Below are positions 45,604 through 55,400 of a stretch of 64,000 bases of DNA, in pieces (position 1 is the stretch's first letter; the number at the start of each line of letters is the position of its first letter). The stretch covers positions 62,001 to 126,000 of the forward strand of contig JAFDVW010000009.1 of assembly GCA_018268755.1 (NCBI GenBank). The letters run 5' to 3'. The translations under genes and the position numbers were made by a program. Below the pieces are notes generated by a model that saw only the letters and a program-made list of their open reading frames with translations, was not told the origin of the DNA and did not search any database. The stretch is from Acidobacteriota bacterium. Lineage in GTDB: Bacteria; Acidobacteriota; Terriglobia; Terriglobales; Acidobacteriaceae.

Positions 45604-45951
45604 ATGCTCCCAGCTCCCCAAGAACGTCGCGGCATGCGCCGTTTCGATATGCGATTGCCGGCCTCGATCAAAATCGACGCCGAGGATTTGACCACGGAAA
45701 CCCAGAACGTCAGCGCACGCGGCGTATTTTTCTATCTCGATCGACCGCTTTCCGAGGGGTCCCGTCTGGAAGTCACCATGACCTTCCCTCCCCATATCAC
45801 CCTGACCGATCCGGTGCGAGTGCGTTTTCAGGCGCGGGTGGTGCGGGTGGAGTCCCCGCTTCCCGTTTCGCGGGTCGGGGTGGCGGCCATGATCGAGGAG
45901 TACGAGTTTCTCCGTTCGGCGGAAGGGCTGCCGTCTCCTCAAATTCAGTAG
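45604..45951 (+). CDS. PilZ-domain protein (putative c-di-GMP binding)
   Basis: A 115-residue protein consisting essentially of one PilZ domain: RRGMRRFDMRLPASIKI (RxxxR-type arginines), NVSARGVFFYLDRPLSEGSR ((D/N)xSxxG) and FQARVVRVESP. It probably senses cyclic di-GMP. It stands alone, divergent from the giant surface protein gene and convergent with ccmD (7-base gap). The second PilZ gene in the window is at 27.4-27.7 kb. Confidence 0.83.
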   Translation: MLPAPQERRGMRRFDMRLPASIKIDAEDLTTETQNVSARGVFFYLDRPLSEGSRLEVTMTFPPHITLTDPVRVRFQARVVRVESPLPVSRVGVAAMIEEYEFLRSAEGLPSPQIQ

Positions 45952-45958
45952 GGCAGGA

Positions 45959-46084
45959 TCAGTCTTCCGTCTTGTTCAGCCGCTTCATCTCGTCCCGCAG
46001 CCGGGTATAGCGGCGCAGCAGGGTTCCCAGATAGACGATGTGGATGATCCAGGTTACCGCATAAGCGGCGTAGAGAAAGTTCAT
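45959..46084 (-). CDS. ccmD: CcmD family protein, heme export complex
   Basis: A very small 41-residue protein with one N-terminal membrane helix (FLYAAYAVTWIIHIVYLGTL) and a basic/charged tail (RRYTRLRDEMKRLNK). This fits CcmD, which stabilises the CcmABC-CcmE heme-transfer complex in the inner membrane. The start codon overlaps the ccmC stop (ATGA, 46081-46084). Assigned mainly by position, size and topology. Confidence 0.8.
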   Translation of the reverse strand: MNFLYAAYAVTWIIHIVYLGTLLRRYTRLRDEMKRLNKTED

Positions 46085-46938
46085 GGCAGGCTCCGTGGTT
46101 CCAGCATGGCCTCCAGGGCCGCCGTCTCTTCGGCATCGCGGGTCAAAACTTCCAAGCGATAGCGCGACCAGCACACCAGGATGGCAAAGCACATGAAAGC
46201 CAGCCAGTTGATGAGCAAGGTATGCAGCATGCGCGGATCGATCGAGCCGCCCCCACCCACCACCGGCTGGGGGTGCTGCGTGCGGAATATCCAGATCGAA
46301 AAATAGACCAGCGGCACATCCAGCGCCCCGAATACGGCCAGCGCGGCCGCCAGAACCGGAGTCTGGCTGCTGCTGGAGAAGCGGCGCAGCATGATGTAGC
46401 TGACGTAAATCAGCCACAGCACCAGGGTCGAAGTCAGACGCACGTCCCAGGTCCACCAGATGCCCCAGACCGGACGCGCCCACAGCGGGCCCGTAATCAG
46501 CACAATCGTGCAGAACACCACGCCCACTTCCGCGGTGGTGACCGCCAGCACATCCACTTTCTGTTCCGGGAAGAACCTCTGAATCAAAAAGTACAGCCCC
46601 ACCACAGCAATCCCGCTGGTGGCCACCGCGGAAGGCCGGACTCCTTCGGGCAGGGGCAGGAGATAGGCCGCCAGGACGGTTGCCACCGCAATGGCGCCGG
46701 CGATCCAGTTGGCCACGCGCGTCGCCTTCGGGTTCATTCCCACCAAATACTGGATGGAGGCGAGGAAATTAATGGCGAAGAGCAGAAACGCCGTCCACGC
46801 TGAGGGCACGTGATAGTAGAAGATGCGCTGCACCTCGCCCATGGTCTGCTCGGTCGGGGCCCCCACCAGGGCCGCGTACAGCGCATAGCTGAGCAAGGCT
46901 GCCGTGAGTATGGCGAAAATGGGAAAAAGTCGCTTCAT
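46081..46938 (-). CDS. ccmC: Heme exporter/cytochrome c maturation permease CcmC
   Basis: A 285-residue polytopic membrane protein of the heme-handling CcmC/CcsA family. It has the tryptophan-rich periplasmic motif GIWWTWDVRLTSTLVLWLIY and flanking histidines (FYYHVPSAW, MLHTLLINWLAF) expected to ligate heme. It loads heme onto CcmE. The start at 46938 overlaps the ccmB stop (ATGA, 46935-46938); an ORF start further upstream lies inside ccmB. Confidence 0.93.
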   Translation of the reverse strand: MKRLFPIFAILTAALLSYALYAALVGAPTEQTMGEVQRIFYYHVPSAWTAFLLFAINFLASIQYLVGMNPKATRVANWIAGAIAVATVLAAYLLPLPEGVRPSAVATSGIAVVGLYFLIQRFFPEQKVDVLAVTTAEVGVVFCTIVLITGPLWARPVWGIWWTWDVRLTSTLVLWLIYVSYIMLRRFSSSSQTPVLAAALAVFGALDVPLVYFSIWIFRTQHPQPVVGGGGSIDPRMLHTLLINWLAFMCFAILVCWSRYRLEVLTRDAEETAALEAMLEPRSLP

Positions 46939-47615
46939 TCCGCTTGCAAGATCGTCTCGAATAAAAGCAGACAAGCGATAGTAAACACCACATCATAGGC
47001 CCCAAGCAAGACGATCCAGAACTGCGCCGAAGCCTCGCCGGTCAGAATGTTGCGAGTCGCCTGCACCATGGCCAGGATCGCGGGAATCGAAATGGGGAAT
47101 AAAAGCAGCGGCAGCATCACTTCCCGGCTGCGGGTGCGCAGCGACATGGCGGCAAAAAATGTCCCGTTGACCACCAGCGCCCAGGTCCCCAAGGCGCCCA
47201 CCAGCAGCAGTTGATAGCTTGGCCCCAGGGCCCGCAAATTGTAGAAAACGATAAAGAGCGGGGCCATGACCAGTTCCAGGACGCTGACAAAGATGAAATT
47301 TCCCAGGACTTTGGCCAGAAACAGCGAATTGGGCGGGGCGGGCGAGACCCGATAGGCATCCAGCACGTCATTCCGCAGTTCGCGCGCCCAGGTCTGATTC
47401 AGGGCGACCACCGCGGCAAACAGGAACGCCACCCAGATGAGCCCGCCGGCGATCTCCCGTGACTCTTCCGCCGTAGGGTCAAAGGAAAAGCTGAAGATGA
47501 CCACCACCAGCAGGGCAAAAAACAGCATGGCGTTGATGGCGTCTTTCGAGCGCCACTCCAAACGCAGGTCCTTTTTCAGGGTGACCGCAGCCAGCGAACT
47601 GGTAGAAGGTGTCAT
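46935..47615 (-). CDS. ccmB: Heme exporter permease CcmB
   Basis: A 226-residue membrane protein with about six helices. The N-terminal cytoplasmic segment LKKDLRLEWRSKDAINAMLF is typical of CcmB, followed by RELRNDVLDAYRVSPAPPNS and LLFPISIPAILAMVQATR. It forms the ABC complex with CcmA and CcmC that releases heme-loaded CcmE. The start at 47615 gives the normal family length; upstream in-frame codons to 47765 are not conserved-looking. Confidence 0.92.
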   Translation of the reverse strand: MTPSTSSLAAVTLKKDLRLEWRSKDAINAMLFFALLVVVIFSFSFDPTAEESREIAGGLIWVAFLFAAVVALNQTWARELRNDVLDAYRVSPAPPNSLFLAKVLGNFIFVSVLELVMAPLFIVFYNLRALGPSYQLLLVGALGTWALVVNGTFFAAMSLRTRSREVMLPLLLFPISIPAILAMVQATRNILTGEASAQFWIVLLGAYDVVFTIACLLLFETILQAE

Positions 47616-47671
47616 ACGAGCTGTGCCTTTCGCGGCATTGCAAGCGTTCTTCCCGGCAAGGGGAAATCCGG

Positions 47672-48412
47672 CTATTCCGCTCCCCGCCCTTTCGTACTCC
47701 CTGCCGCGATGGATCCGGCCAGGGTCGGAGCACTGCGCCGGGCGATTTGCCCGGCTTCCATCCACACGAACTCATCGGCCACGGCTTCCAGCAAGCTGGC
47801 CTGGTGAGTCACGACAAAGATGGTCCTGCCGGCATCGCGCATTTTCCCCAACAAGCCCGTCATCTCAGTGGCGGAGGCGACGTCGACGTTGGAAAAAGGC
47901 TCATCCAGCAGCAGAACGCGGGGCCCATGCAGAATGGCGCGCGCCAGCGACATGCGTTGCCGCATGCCCTGCGAGTATTGCCCGACCGGGCGCGGGAGCG
48001 CGGGATCCAGGTTTACTGCCCGGATGGCATCCTGACAGCGGTCCGCATCGCTGATCCCATAGAGACGGGCGAAATAGCGCAGGTTCTCCATCCCGCTCAT
48101 CTCGTCATACAGAAGCGAAGGATGGGCCATGTAGCCCAGCTCTTCACACATCTCGCGGGGCGATTTCCCGAAGCATGAGACGGAGCCGCGCGTGGGCTGA
48201 ATCAGTCCCGCCAGAATGCGCAAAAGGGTGGTCTTCCCTGCCCCGTTGCCGCCTAAGATGGCGTAGAAGCGGCCGGCGGCGAACTCCGCAGTGACCCCGC
48301 GCAAAGCCGCGAAGCGACCGAACTGCTTTACCAATCCGCTGACCGTGATCGCGGAGCCAACGATGTCTGGATTTGGACTTTGATCGGTCACGGGCCAGGG
48401 AATCGCAGCCAT
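47672..48412 (-). CDS. ccmA: Heme exporter ATP-binding protein CcmA
   Basis: ABC ATPase of about 246 residues. Walker A is GGNGAGKTTLLRILAG, the signature is YSQGMRQRMSLARAI and Walker B is VLLLDEPFSNVD, with H-loop VVTHQASL. In the Ccm system ATP hydrolysis drives release of holo-CcmE from CcmC. ATG at 48412 is listed; a GTG four codons upstream is also open. It lies between ccmE and ccmB with short gaps, all on the minus strand. Confidence 0.92.
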   Translation of the reverse strand: MAAIPWPVTDQSPNPDIVGSAITVSGLVKQFGRFAALRGVTAEFAAGRFYAILGGNGAGKTTLLRILAGLIQPTRGSVSCFGKSPREMCEELGYMAHPSLLYDEMSGMENLRYFARLYGISDADRCQDAIRAVNLDPALPRPVGQYSQGMRQRMSLARAILHGPRVLLLDEPFSNVDVASATEMTGLLGKMRDAGRTIFVVTHQASLLEAVADEFVWMEAGQIARRSAPTLAGSIAAGSTKGRGAE

Positions 48413-48484
48413 TGTAATCGCCACACCGCTGGCGTGGGAAATTTCCCGGCGCGCGGGTGAGGCTGGGCCGGCTCAGACAAAAAC

Positions 48485-48955
48485 TCAGTTGGCAGTCGTG
48501 CCCACACCTGTGGGTTGCGCCTGCGTCATGCTCTTGGCGGGCTCGCCGGCCGGCGCTCCCTCCGGAGCATACTTGGAGGCACACTTGGCTTGCAGAGCCT
48601 TGGCGTGAAAGACGCCATCGCGTCCATAGCTACCTTCCGCCAGGGCCTGGGAGTTGTCCTTGAAGGTGTCCGGGGGCGCTTCCGTGCCGGTATAACTGAC
48701 GGGAATCTTGAGGTCCTGTTCCACCAGGATGAAATCTACTTTGGTTCCTACGCGCTTGATGGAGCCGGGCTCCACATTGCCCGCCACCCTGAGCCGCTTG
48801 CTGTAAGCCCCATCCCCCATTTCCCGCAGTTCCTTGAGGGTGACGTAGTAGCTCTTGCTGTCCTGAACGCCGGTGTAGGCCAAAAAGCCCATGGAGACGA
48901 GAATGAGGGCGGTTGCGCCACCGAACTTGAGATATTTGCGGGTTTGACTTGACAT
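48485..48955 (-). CDS. ccmE: CcmE heme chaperone, CxxxY variant
   Basis: A 156-residue periplasmic heme chaperone anchored by one N-terminal helix (GATALILVSMGFLAYTGV), with the OB-fold body (KRLRVAGNVEPGSI, VDFILVEQDLKIPVSYTG, YGRDGVFHAKALQAKC). Where classical CcmE has the heme-binding histidine (HxxxY), this protein reads CASKY (Cys125, Tyr129). It is therefore the CxxxY type known from archaea and Desulfovibrio-like 'System I*'. It heads the ccmEABCD operon behind a clear sigma-70 promoter. The tail (PAGEPAKSMTQAQPTGVGTT) is flexible. Confidence 0.93.
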   Translation of the reverse strand: MSSQTRKYLKFGGATALILVSMGFLAYTGVQDSKSYYVTLKELREMGDGAYSKRLRVAGNVEPGSIKRVGTKVDFILVEQDLKIPVSYTGTEAPPDTFKDNSQALAEGSYGRDGVFHAKALQAKCASKYAPEGAPAGEPAKSMTQAQPTGVGTTAN

Positions 48956-48979
48956 GAAGTAGTCCCCAGATAACTCTTC

Positions 48980-49008
48980 ACTTTATTCCTGGCTCCGGGA
49001 GGGGTCAA
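48980..49008 (-). promoter_or_regulatory. Sigma-70 type promoter of the ccm operon
   Basis: On the minus strand: TTGACC (49008-49003), a 17-base spacer and TAAAGT (48985-48980), 25 bases before the ccmE ATG. A perfect dyad GGTCA-GTT-TGACC (49044-49056) lies just upstream, between ccmE and ppa, and could be an operator. Confidence 0.65.
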
Positions 49009-49146
49009 GAAATCTCCAGCTATGCCAAAACGGTCGCCCGGTGGGTCAGTTTGACCTACCCGCCCGGAAAGCCTCGCTCCTCGCGGGGAAGGCCCCGTAT
49101 CCTATACAATTCTCTGTGGTTATTCCTATTCTAGAAGGCCTTTCCC

Positions 49147-49704
49147 ATGATTCATCCCTGGCATGATGTGACCCCCGGCGACCTATTGCCGCAGGAGTTC
49201 GCAAGCGTCATCGAGATCCCCTTTGGTTCCAGTGTGAAGTACGAACTGGATAAGACCAGCGGGCTGATTAAGCTCGACCGCATTCTGTACTCGGCGGTTT
49301 ACTACCCGGCCAATTATGGATTTATTCCCCAGACCCTGGCCGAAGACGACGACCCGCTCGACGTGCTGGTGCTATGCCAGGAAACCGTGGTGCCGCTGAC
49401 CATCATCCATGCCCGCACCATCGGGCTGATGACCATGATCGACTCGGGCAAGAAAGACCACAAGATTATTGCTGTGGCCACCGAGGACCCGGAATTCAAC
49501 TCGTACCGCGAAGCTGCCGAGATGCCCGCCCATCGCCTGCTGATGCTGCGCCGCTTCTTCCAGGACTACAAACTGCTGGAAGGCAAGGCGGTGGAAGTCG
49601 ATGAGATTCGCCCAGCCGCCGAGGCGTTCCCCATTATCAAGGACGCTCTCTACCGCTATAGCGAGCAGCGGCGCAAGGGATTTGGGGCCAGCCCCAAACA
49701 CTAA
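49147..49704 (+). CDS. ppa: Inorganic pyrophosphatase (family I)
   Basis: Soluble family I pyrophosphatase of 185 residues, hydrolysing PPi to two phosphates. Active-site residues are visible in [35 protein letters not shown] (the DxxxxD metal-binding acidic cluster continues as DPLDVLVL) and [16 protein letters not shown]. The length is typical. It is divergent from ccmE and followed by a tandem repeat region. Confidence 0.95.
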   Translation: MIHPWHDVTPGDLLPQEFASVIEIPFGSSVKYELDKTSGLIKLDRILYSAVYYPANYGFIPQTLAEDDDPLDVLVLCQETVVPLTIIHARTIGLMTMIDSGKKDHKIIAVATEDPEFNSYREAAEMPAHRLLMLRRFFQDYKLLEGKAVEVDEIRPAAEAFPIIKDALYRYSEQRRKGFGASPKH

Positions 49705-49748
49705 CCCACGTCCTTCTCATTGCTTTCGGGTTTGTCACGCAGATCGCA

Positions 49749-50107
49749 GCGGAAGCTTTGCTTCCTCTCCGCTCCGCAGACAAAAACTGCTCTCACCGCA
49801 GCCACACTGTCATTCTGAGCGCAGCGTCCGTTTACGAAGCGAACGGACGCAAGTCGAAGAATCCCTACTACAGGCAATCTCTCTGGCAGGGATGCTTCGA
49901 CTGCGCGGAAGCTTTGCTTCCTCTCCGCTCAGCAGGACAAAACTGCTCTCACCGAAGCCACACTGTCATTCTGAGCGCAGCGTCCGTTTGCGAAGCGAAC
50001 GGACGCAAGTCGAAGAATCCCTACTACAGGCAATCGCTCTGGTAGGGATGCTTCGACTGCGCGGAAACACGCCAAGCGTGTTTCCGCTGCGCTCAGCATG
50101 ACAAAAA
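49749..50107. repeat. Tandem 156-bp intergenic repeat, two full units plus a partial third
   Basis: Units begin GCGGAA at 49749, 49905 and 50061, giving an exact 156-base period with a few substitutions. Each full unit holds a GGAAGCTTTGCTTCC hairpin, a TGTCATTCTGAGCGCAGCG segment, a CGTCCGTT/AACGGACG stem-loop and GTCGAAGAATCCCTACTAC. The partial third unit forms GCGGAAACACG/CGTGTTTCCGC and ends with GCTGCGCTCAGCATGACA, the inverse complement of the TGTCATTCTGAGC segment, so the array has inverted ends. It fills the ppa-M13 gap (49705-50119), which has no gene; ORFs through it are repeat translations. Confidence 0.88.
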
Positions 50108-50119
50108 TTCAATAACCCC

Positions 50120-52150
50120 CTACCACACCCGGCAGGCGTTGGCGCTCACCATGGGCTGGCCTGCCTTGCAGCCCCAGGCCTTCTGGAACTCGGGCATGTT
50201 CTGCATGACGCCGTTGGTACGGAAGCGACCCGGTGAGTGCGGATCAATGCTCACCAGCATGCGCTGATACTCGGGCCGCCGCTTTTCACACCAGACCCGG
50301 GCAAACCCCAGGAAGAAGCGCTGTTGCGGGGTATAGCCGTCCACCTTCTCGCCGGCTTTGCCGGTGGTGTCGGCGGCCAGGATCTTTTCCAGCGCCATCA
50401 GTGAGACGCGCGCTCCGCCGTTGTCGGCGGTGTTCTCGCCTAAGGTGAGGCGGCCGTTGAGCTTGAGGTCGTCGACCGCGGTGAAACTGCTGTATTCATC
50501 GGCGATGCAGCTGGCACGTTTCTCGAACTCTTTGCCGTCCGCCTCCGTCCACCAGTCCCGCAGATTGCCCTGGGCATCGAACTTGCGGCCCTGGTCATCG
50601 AAACCATGGGTCAGTTCGTGCCCAATCACCACGCCGATGCCGCCAAAGTTCACCGCATCGTCCATGGTTTTGTCGAAAAACGGGGGTTGCAGGATTCCCG
50701 CGGGAAACACAATTTCGTTGTAGGACCCGCTGTAGTAGGCATTGACCGTGGGCGGGGTCATGCCCCACTCTTTGCGGTCAAGCGGCTTGCCGATTTTCGC
50801 CACCTGCCGCTTCGATTCAAATTCCCCGGCGCGGAAGTAATTGCCCAAGAGATCTCCCGGCACAATCTTCAGCGCGCTGTAGTCGCGCCACACATCGGGA
50901 TAGCCGATTTTGTTGCGGATGGCGTCCAACTTGACCTTGGCCTGCTGCTTGGTCTCCGGCGACATCCACTCGAGCCCCTGAATGTCCTGATCCAGAGACT
51001 GCTCGAGGGCGGCCACCAGCTTCAGCATGCGGGCCTTGCCGTCCGCACCGAAGGTCTCTTCCACATAGCGCTGTCCCAGGGCCTCGCCCAGTCCGCCATC
51101 CACCAGGCTGACGCAGCGTTTCCAGCGGGCGCGAATTTCCTTTTGCCCAGTCAGTGCCTGCTGCATCTTGAAGTTGGCGTCAACGAAAGGCTGAGATAGC
51201 CAGGGCGCGGCCCCATTCAGCAGGTGCCAGCTCACATAGGTTTTCAGCGAATCCAGCGGCTCTTCGGCCAAAACTGCGTTGACCTGCTTGAAGAACTCCG
51301 GATTGGAGACATTCAGCTCGGTGAAAGCAGGCGCGGCAATGTCCTTGAAGTAGCGGTCGAGATAGAAATTGGGGGCCAGGGCGGCCACATCGGTCCGGCT
51401 CATCTTGTGGTCGCGGTTCTTGGGATCGCGCCGCGCGGTGCGGTCCATGGAGGCCTTGGCCAGCTCCGTCTCAATGCGCAGCACGCTCTTGGCAGACTCT
51501 GCCGCCTGTTCGGCGTTCTGTCCGGTCAAAGTAAATACGGTGGTGACGTATTCGCTCAGCGCCTTGCGTAGGCCCACCATCTTCTCGTCATCTTTCAGGT
51601 AGTAGTCGCGGTCGGGCAGCGAAAGCCCGCCCTGATCGATATAGGCAATCACCTGGCCGGAGTTGTGCAGGTCCGAAGAGGAATAAAAATTAAACAGCGG
51701 GTTGGGCCCGATCAGGTGGATATGGGCAATGACATCGACCAGCGCGGCCTTGTCCTGGGCGGCGGCAAGGAGCGCCAGCTCCGGCTTCAGCGGCCCGAGG
51801 CCTTGCCGATTGGCCGCGCTTTCATCCACACAGGAGCCGTAATAGTCGCCGATCTTCTGGTCAAGGGCGCTGCGCTGGGCCCCCGCCGAAGCCTTCTCCA
51901 GAATGCCGCGCAAAGTCGCCAGATTGCGCTCGCGCAGATCCACGAAGCTCGCCCAGGCACTCTGATCCGGAGGGATTTCGGTGGCCTTGAGCCAATTGCC
52001 GCAGGCGTACTGATAAAAATCCACGCAGGGATCGACGGTCTTGTCGATGGTCGCCACGTTGAACCCCGGCCCCAGGTCGTTGGGAGACTGGGAAAACAGA
52101 GGCAACATCAGAAGGCTGAAGAAGGTTGCCGTAAGAATAGAAAACCGCAT
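50120..52150 (-). CDS. Exported M13 family zinc metallopeptidase (neprilysin/PepO-like)
   Basis: A 676-residue exported endopeptidase. The signal peptide (FSILTATFFSLLMLPLFSQ) is followed by the large helical M13 N-terminal domain (DPCVDFYQYACGNWLKATEI) and the catalytic domain with zinc motif VIGHELTHGFDDQGRKFD, NAYYSGSYNEIVFPAGILQP and the third-ligand/transition-state motif LGENTADNGG. The C-terminus reads CRVW, matching the family's CxxW end. The start at 52150 has GAGGTG six bases upstream; an in-frame GTG at 52159 overlaps that site. It likely degrades peptides in the periplasm. Confidence 0.94.
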   Translation of the reverse strand: MRFSILTATFFSLLMLPLFSQSPNDLGPGFNVATIDKTVDPCVDFYQYACGNWLKATEIPPDQSAWASFVDLRERNLATLRGILEKASAGAQRSALDQKIGDYYGSCVDESAANRQGLGPLKPELALLAAAQDKAALVDVIAHIHLIGPNPLFNFYSSSDLHNSGQVIAYIDQGGLSLPDRDYYLKDDEKMVGLRKALSEYVTTVFTLTGQNAEQAAESAKSVLRIETELAKASMDRTARRDPKNRDHKMSRTDVAALAPNFYLDRYFKDIAAPAFTELNVSNPEFFKQVNAVLAEEPLDSLKTYVSWHLLNGAAPWLSQPFVDANFKMQQALTGQKEIRARWKRCVSLVDGGLGEALGQRYVEETFGADGKARMLKLVAALEQSLDQDIQGLEWMSPETKQQAKVKLDAIRNKIGYPDVWRDYSALKIVPGDLLGNYFRAGEFESKRQVAKIGKPLDRKEWGMTPPTVNAYYSGSYNEIVFPAGILQPPFFDKTMDDAVNFGGIGVVIGHELTHGFDDQGRKFDAQGNLRDWWTEADGKEFEKRASCIADEYSSFTAVDDLKLNGRLTLGENTADNGGARVSLMALEKILAADTTGKAGEKVDGYTPQQRFFLGFARVWCEKRRPEYQRMLVSIDPHSPGRFRTNGVMQNMPEFQKAWGCKAGQPMVSANACRVW

Positions 52151-52333
52151 GCTTTTCACCTCGCGGACTCGTCAACATAATACAGCTGCGGGGGGCACTC
52201 TTTACCAACCCGGCCGGGAACTTTCGCATCTGTGGCGCAATGCCGCCGTAGGGGTCATTTCACAGAGGAAGAGTAGCCTGAGGAATTTGTTCAGAAATCG
52301 CGCCCCTGCCCCGATTTGTCTCCGCTAACGGCG

Positions 52334-53850
<1,517 letters not shown>

Positions 53851-53863
53851 TGCCCTTCACCAT

Positions 53864-53888
53864 GGGGACGGGCATTCTGCTCGTCCCC
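53864..53888 (+). terminator. Hairpin after thiC, possible terminator
   Basis: A 7-bp stem GGGGACG/CGTCCCC with an 11-base loop, 13 bases after the thiC stop and without a T tract. The stem sequence resembles the GGGACGGGCG hairpin at 59806, so it may instead be a dispersed repeat. Confidence 0.3.
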
Positions 53889-53950
53889 ACCTGGTAACCG
53901 CCTTCTCTGCCTTGCAATGGATAGTTGAGGAATTTCACCTCAATGGTGAC

Positions 53951-55129
53951 TTATTCCTGCGCTTTGCTCTGCGCATTCCCCACGTACACCACGGTATCTT
54001 TCGCCACATAGTCTGATTCAGCAACGCGCGCACGGCGCGCCGGCTTCGCCGCTGGAGGCGTGATCTGATCGGCGGCGGTCAGCGGCTGTTTTGCAGGCCC
54101 TGGGTTTGCAGGTGCTTTGATGGGCGTCGGCTTGCTTTCGCCGGCTGGGGGTGTAGTGGGAGTTGGCGCGGGAGTGATATCCAGCGGCCGGGCTCCCTGA
54201 AAGGGTACAGGCTGACGCGACGGAGAAGCGGCGTCCTGAGGAACCGGGGAACGATGCACGAGAATCAAGGCGAACACCGCCAGGACGGCCAGCCCTGCAA
54301 AGATCGTGAGCGCCGCGAAAAACTTGGATTGCCGCCGCAGTCCCGCGAAAAAGGAAGTGGTTTGCCGGCGTCCAGCTGGAATGGATAGCTTTTCTGGGAC
54401 CGGGCGAAAGAATTCCATCGCCGAGGGCTTCCCGGCCGCGGGAATGTCGGGAATCAAGAATTCTTCTTTGAAAGCAGGCACCGGCTCGGCCTGAGGAAAC
54501 TCGTCGGCCACAATATGGGAAAGCGCCACCTGCGACGTCACTTCAGTCGCCGCCGCTCCGTCCCGGCGCGCTCGATCCGCCAGCTCAGAAGTGAAAACAG
54601 CGCCCTTGGAAACCACCGCATCCACAATATCCACCAAGGTGCGTGGAGTCTCCTCGTGGGTTTCCGCGGGAGAAAGAATGGACTCCTGCTCCGGCTGGCC
54701 CTCGCTATCGGCGAGAACGATGGCCAGCGGGCCTGCCTCATTGCCAATCTCACCCCGCATGGGAACATCGGCTGCCGCTTCCTCAGGCGGCGCGGGAAAT
54801 TCCAGCAACGTCGCCGGACCGCCCTGGTCCGCAGTAGAATCCGGCTGCAGCACAAACATCTGGATGGTGCGGACCCGGCCGGAAAAACTGCGCGGAGTTA
54901 CGAAGACGCATAAGTCGGCATGCCCAGCAGAACTTTGCGCCTCCCGCAAGGCTTCCTCCGCGGTACACCGGCGAACCGTGACTTCGAGGTCCGCGCCCTC
55001 CGCCTGCATCTCACCGGGCAGAAGATTCTGCACGCTGAAACCCCGGGCACGCAGATCGTTGGCCAACTCCTGCGCCGCCAAATCCTGAGAACGTTCACCG
55101 GGCTGCGAAATAATGCGTGCGACCGACAT
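53951..55129 (-). CDS. Single-pass membrane protein of unknown function with Pro-rich C-terminal tail
   Basis: 392 residues, not recognised. The N-terminal ~110 residues look like a small alpha/beta domain (ELANDLRARGFSVQNLLPGE, ADLCVFVTPRSFSG). An acidic, low-complexity linker (~110-260) leads to one membrane helix (FFAALTIFAGLAVLAVFALI, near residue 280), and the C-terminal ~95 residues are rich in Pro, Thr and Ala. No signal peptide precedes the first domain, so it is probably cytoplasmic with a periplasmic tail, a layout seen in anti-sigma or envelope-spanning linker proteins; that comparison is topology only. The 271 bases upstream (55130-55400) hold nothing recognisable. Confidence 0.7.
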   Translation of the reverse strand: MSVARIISQPGERSQDLAAQELANDLRARGFSVQNLLPGEMQAEGADLEVTVRRCTAEEALREAQSSAGHADLCVFVTPRSFSGRVRTIQMFVLQPDSTADQGGPATLLEFPAPPEEAAADVPMRGEIGNEAGPLAIVLADSEGQPEQESILSPAETHEETPRTLVDIVDAVVSKGAVFTSELADRARRDGAAATEVTSQVALSHIVADEFPQAEPVPAFKEEFLIPDIPAAGKPSAMEFFRPVPEKLSIPAGRRQTTSFFAGLRRQSKFFAALTIFAGLAVLAVFALILVHRSPVPQDAASPSRQPVPFQGARPLDITPAPTPTTPPAGESKPTPIKAPANPGPAKQPLTAADQITPPAAKPARRARVAESDYVAKDTVVYVGNAQSKAQE

Positions 55130-55400
55130 GACAACCTCGAATCATTGCTGTAAGAAGTCAGAAGCCGGGCAGCTTCTGTGGCGAGCATCTACCTGGCGAA
55201 TGCTTACCGGGCCCGCAGCAGATGCGGGGAAACCAGTCTACTGGAAGATGCGAGGAAGTACGAGGATTTTTACGCAAAGCGCTGTCCTAGATTGAGACAG
55301 GGCAAGGACTTCCCTGGCTGCAAAACGCTGCATGCAAGATGCCGCAAACCAATCCCGTGCCAGCGGCGCGACCCCGGCCGCGCCGCCCCAGTTCGCTGCG

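Noticed and set aside
49601..50101. Plus-strand ORF downstream of ppa with repeated SERSVRLRSERTQVEESL-like sequence
   Set aside because: It is the translation of the 156-bp tandem repeat, a common false gene in this kind of genome.
49749..50107. CRISPR array
   Set aside because: Period is 156 bp with near-identical full units, no short repeat/unique spacer pattern and no cas genes.
55130..55400. tRNA or other small RNA gene
   Set aside because: No cloverleaf, CCA end or T-loop consensus could be found in this gap.
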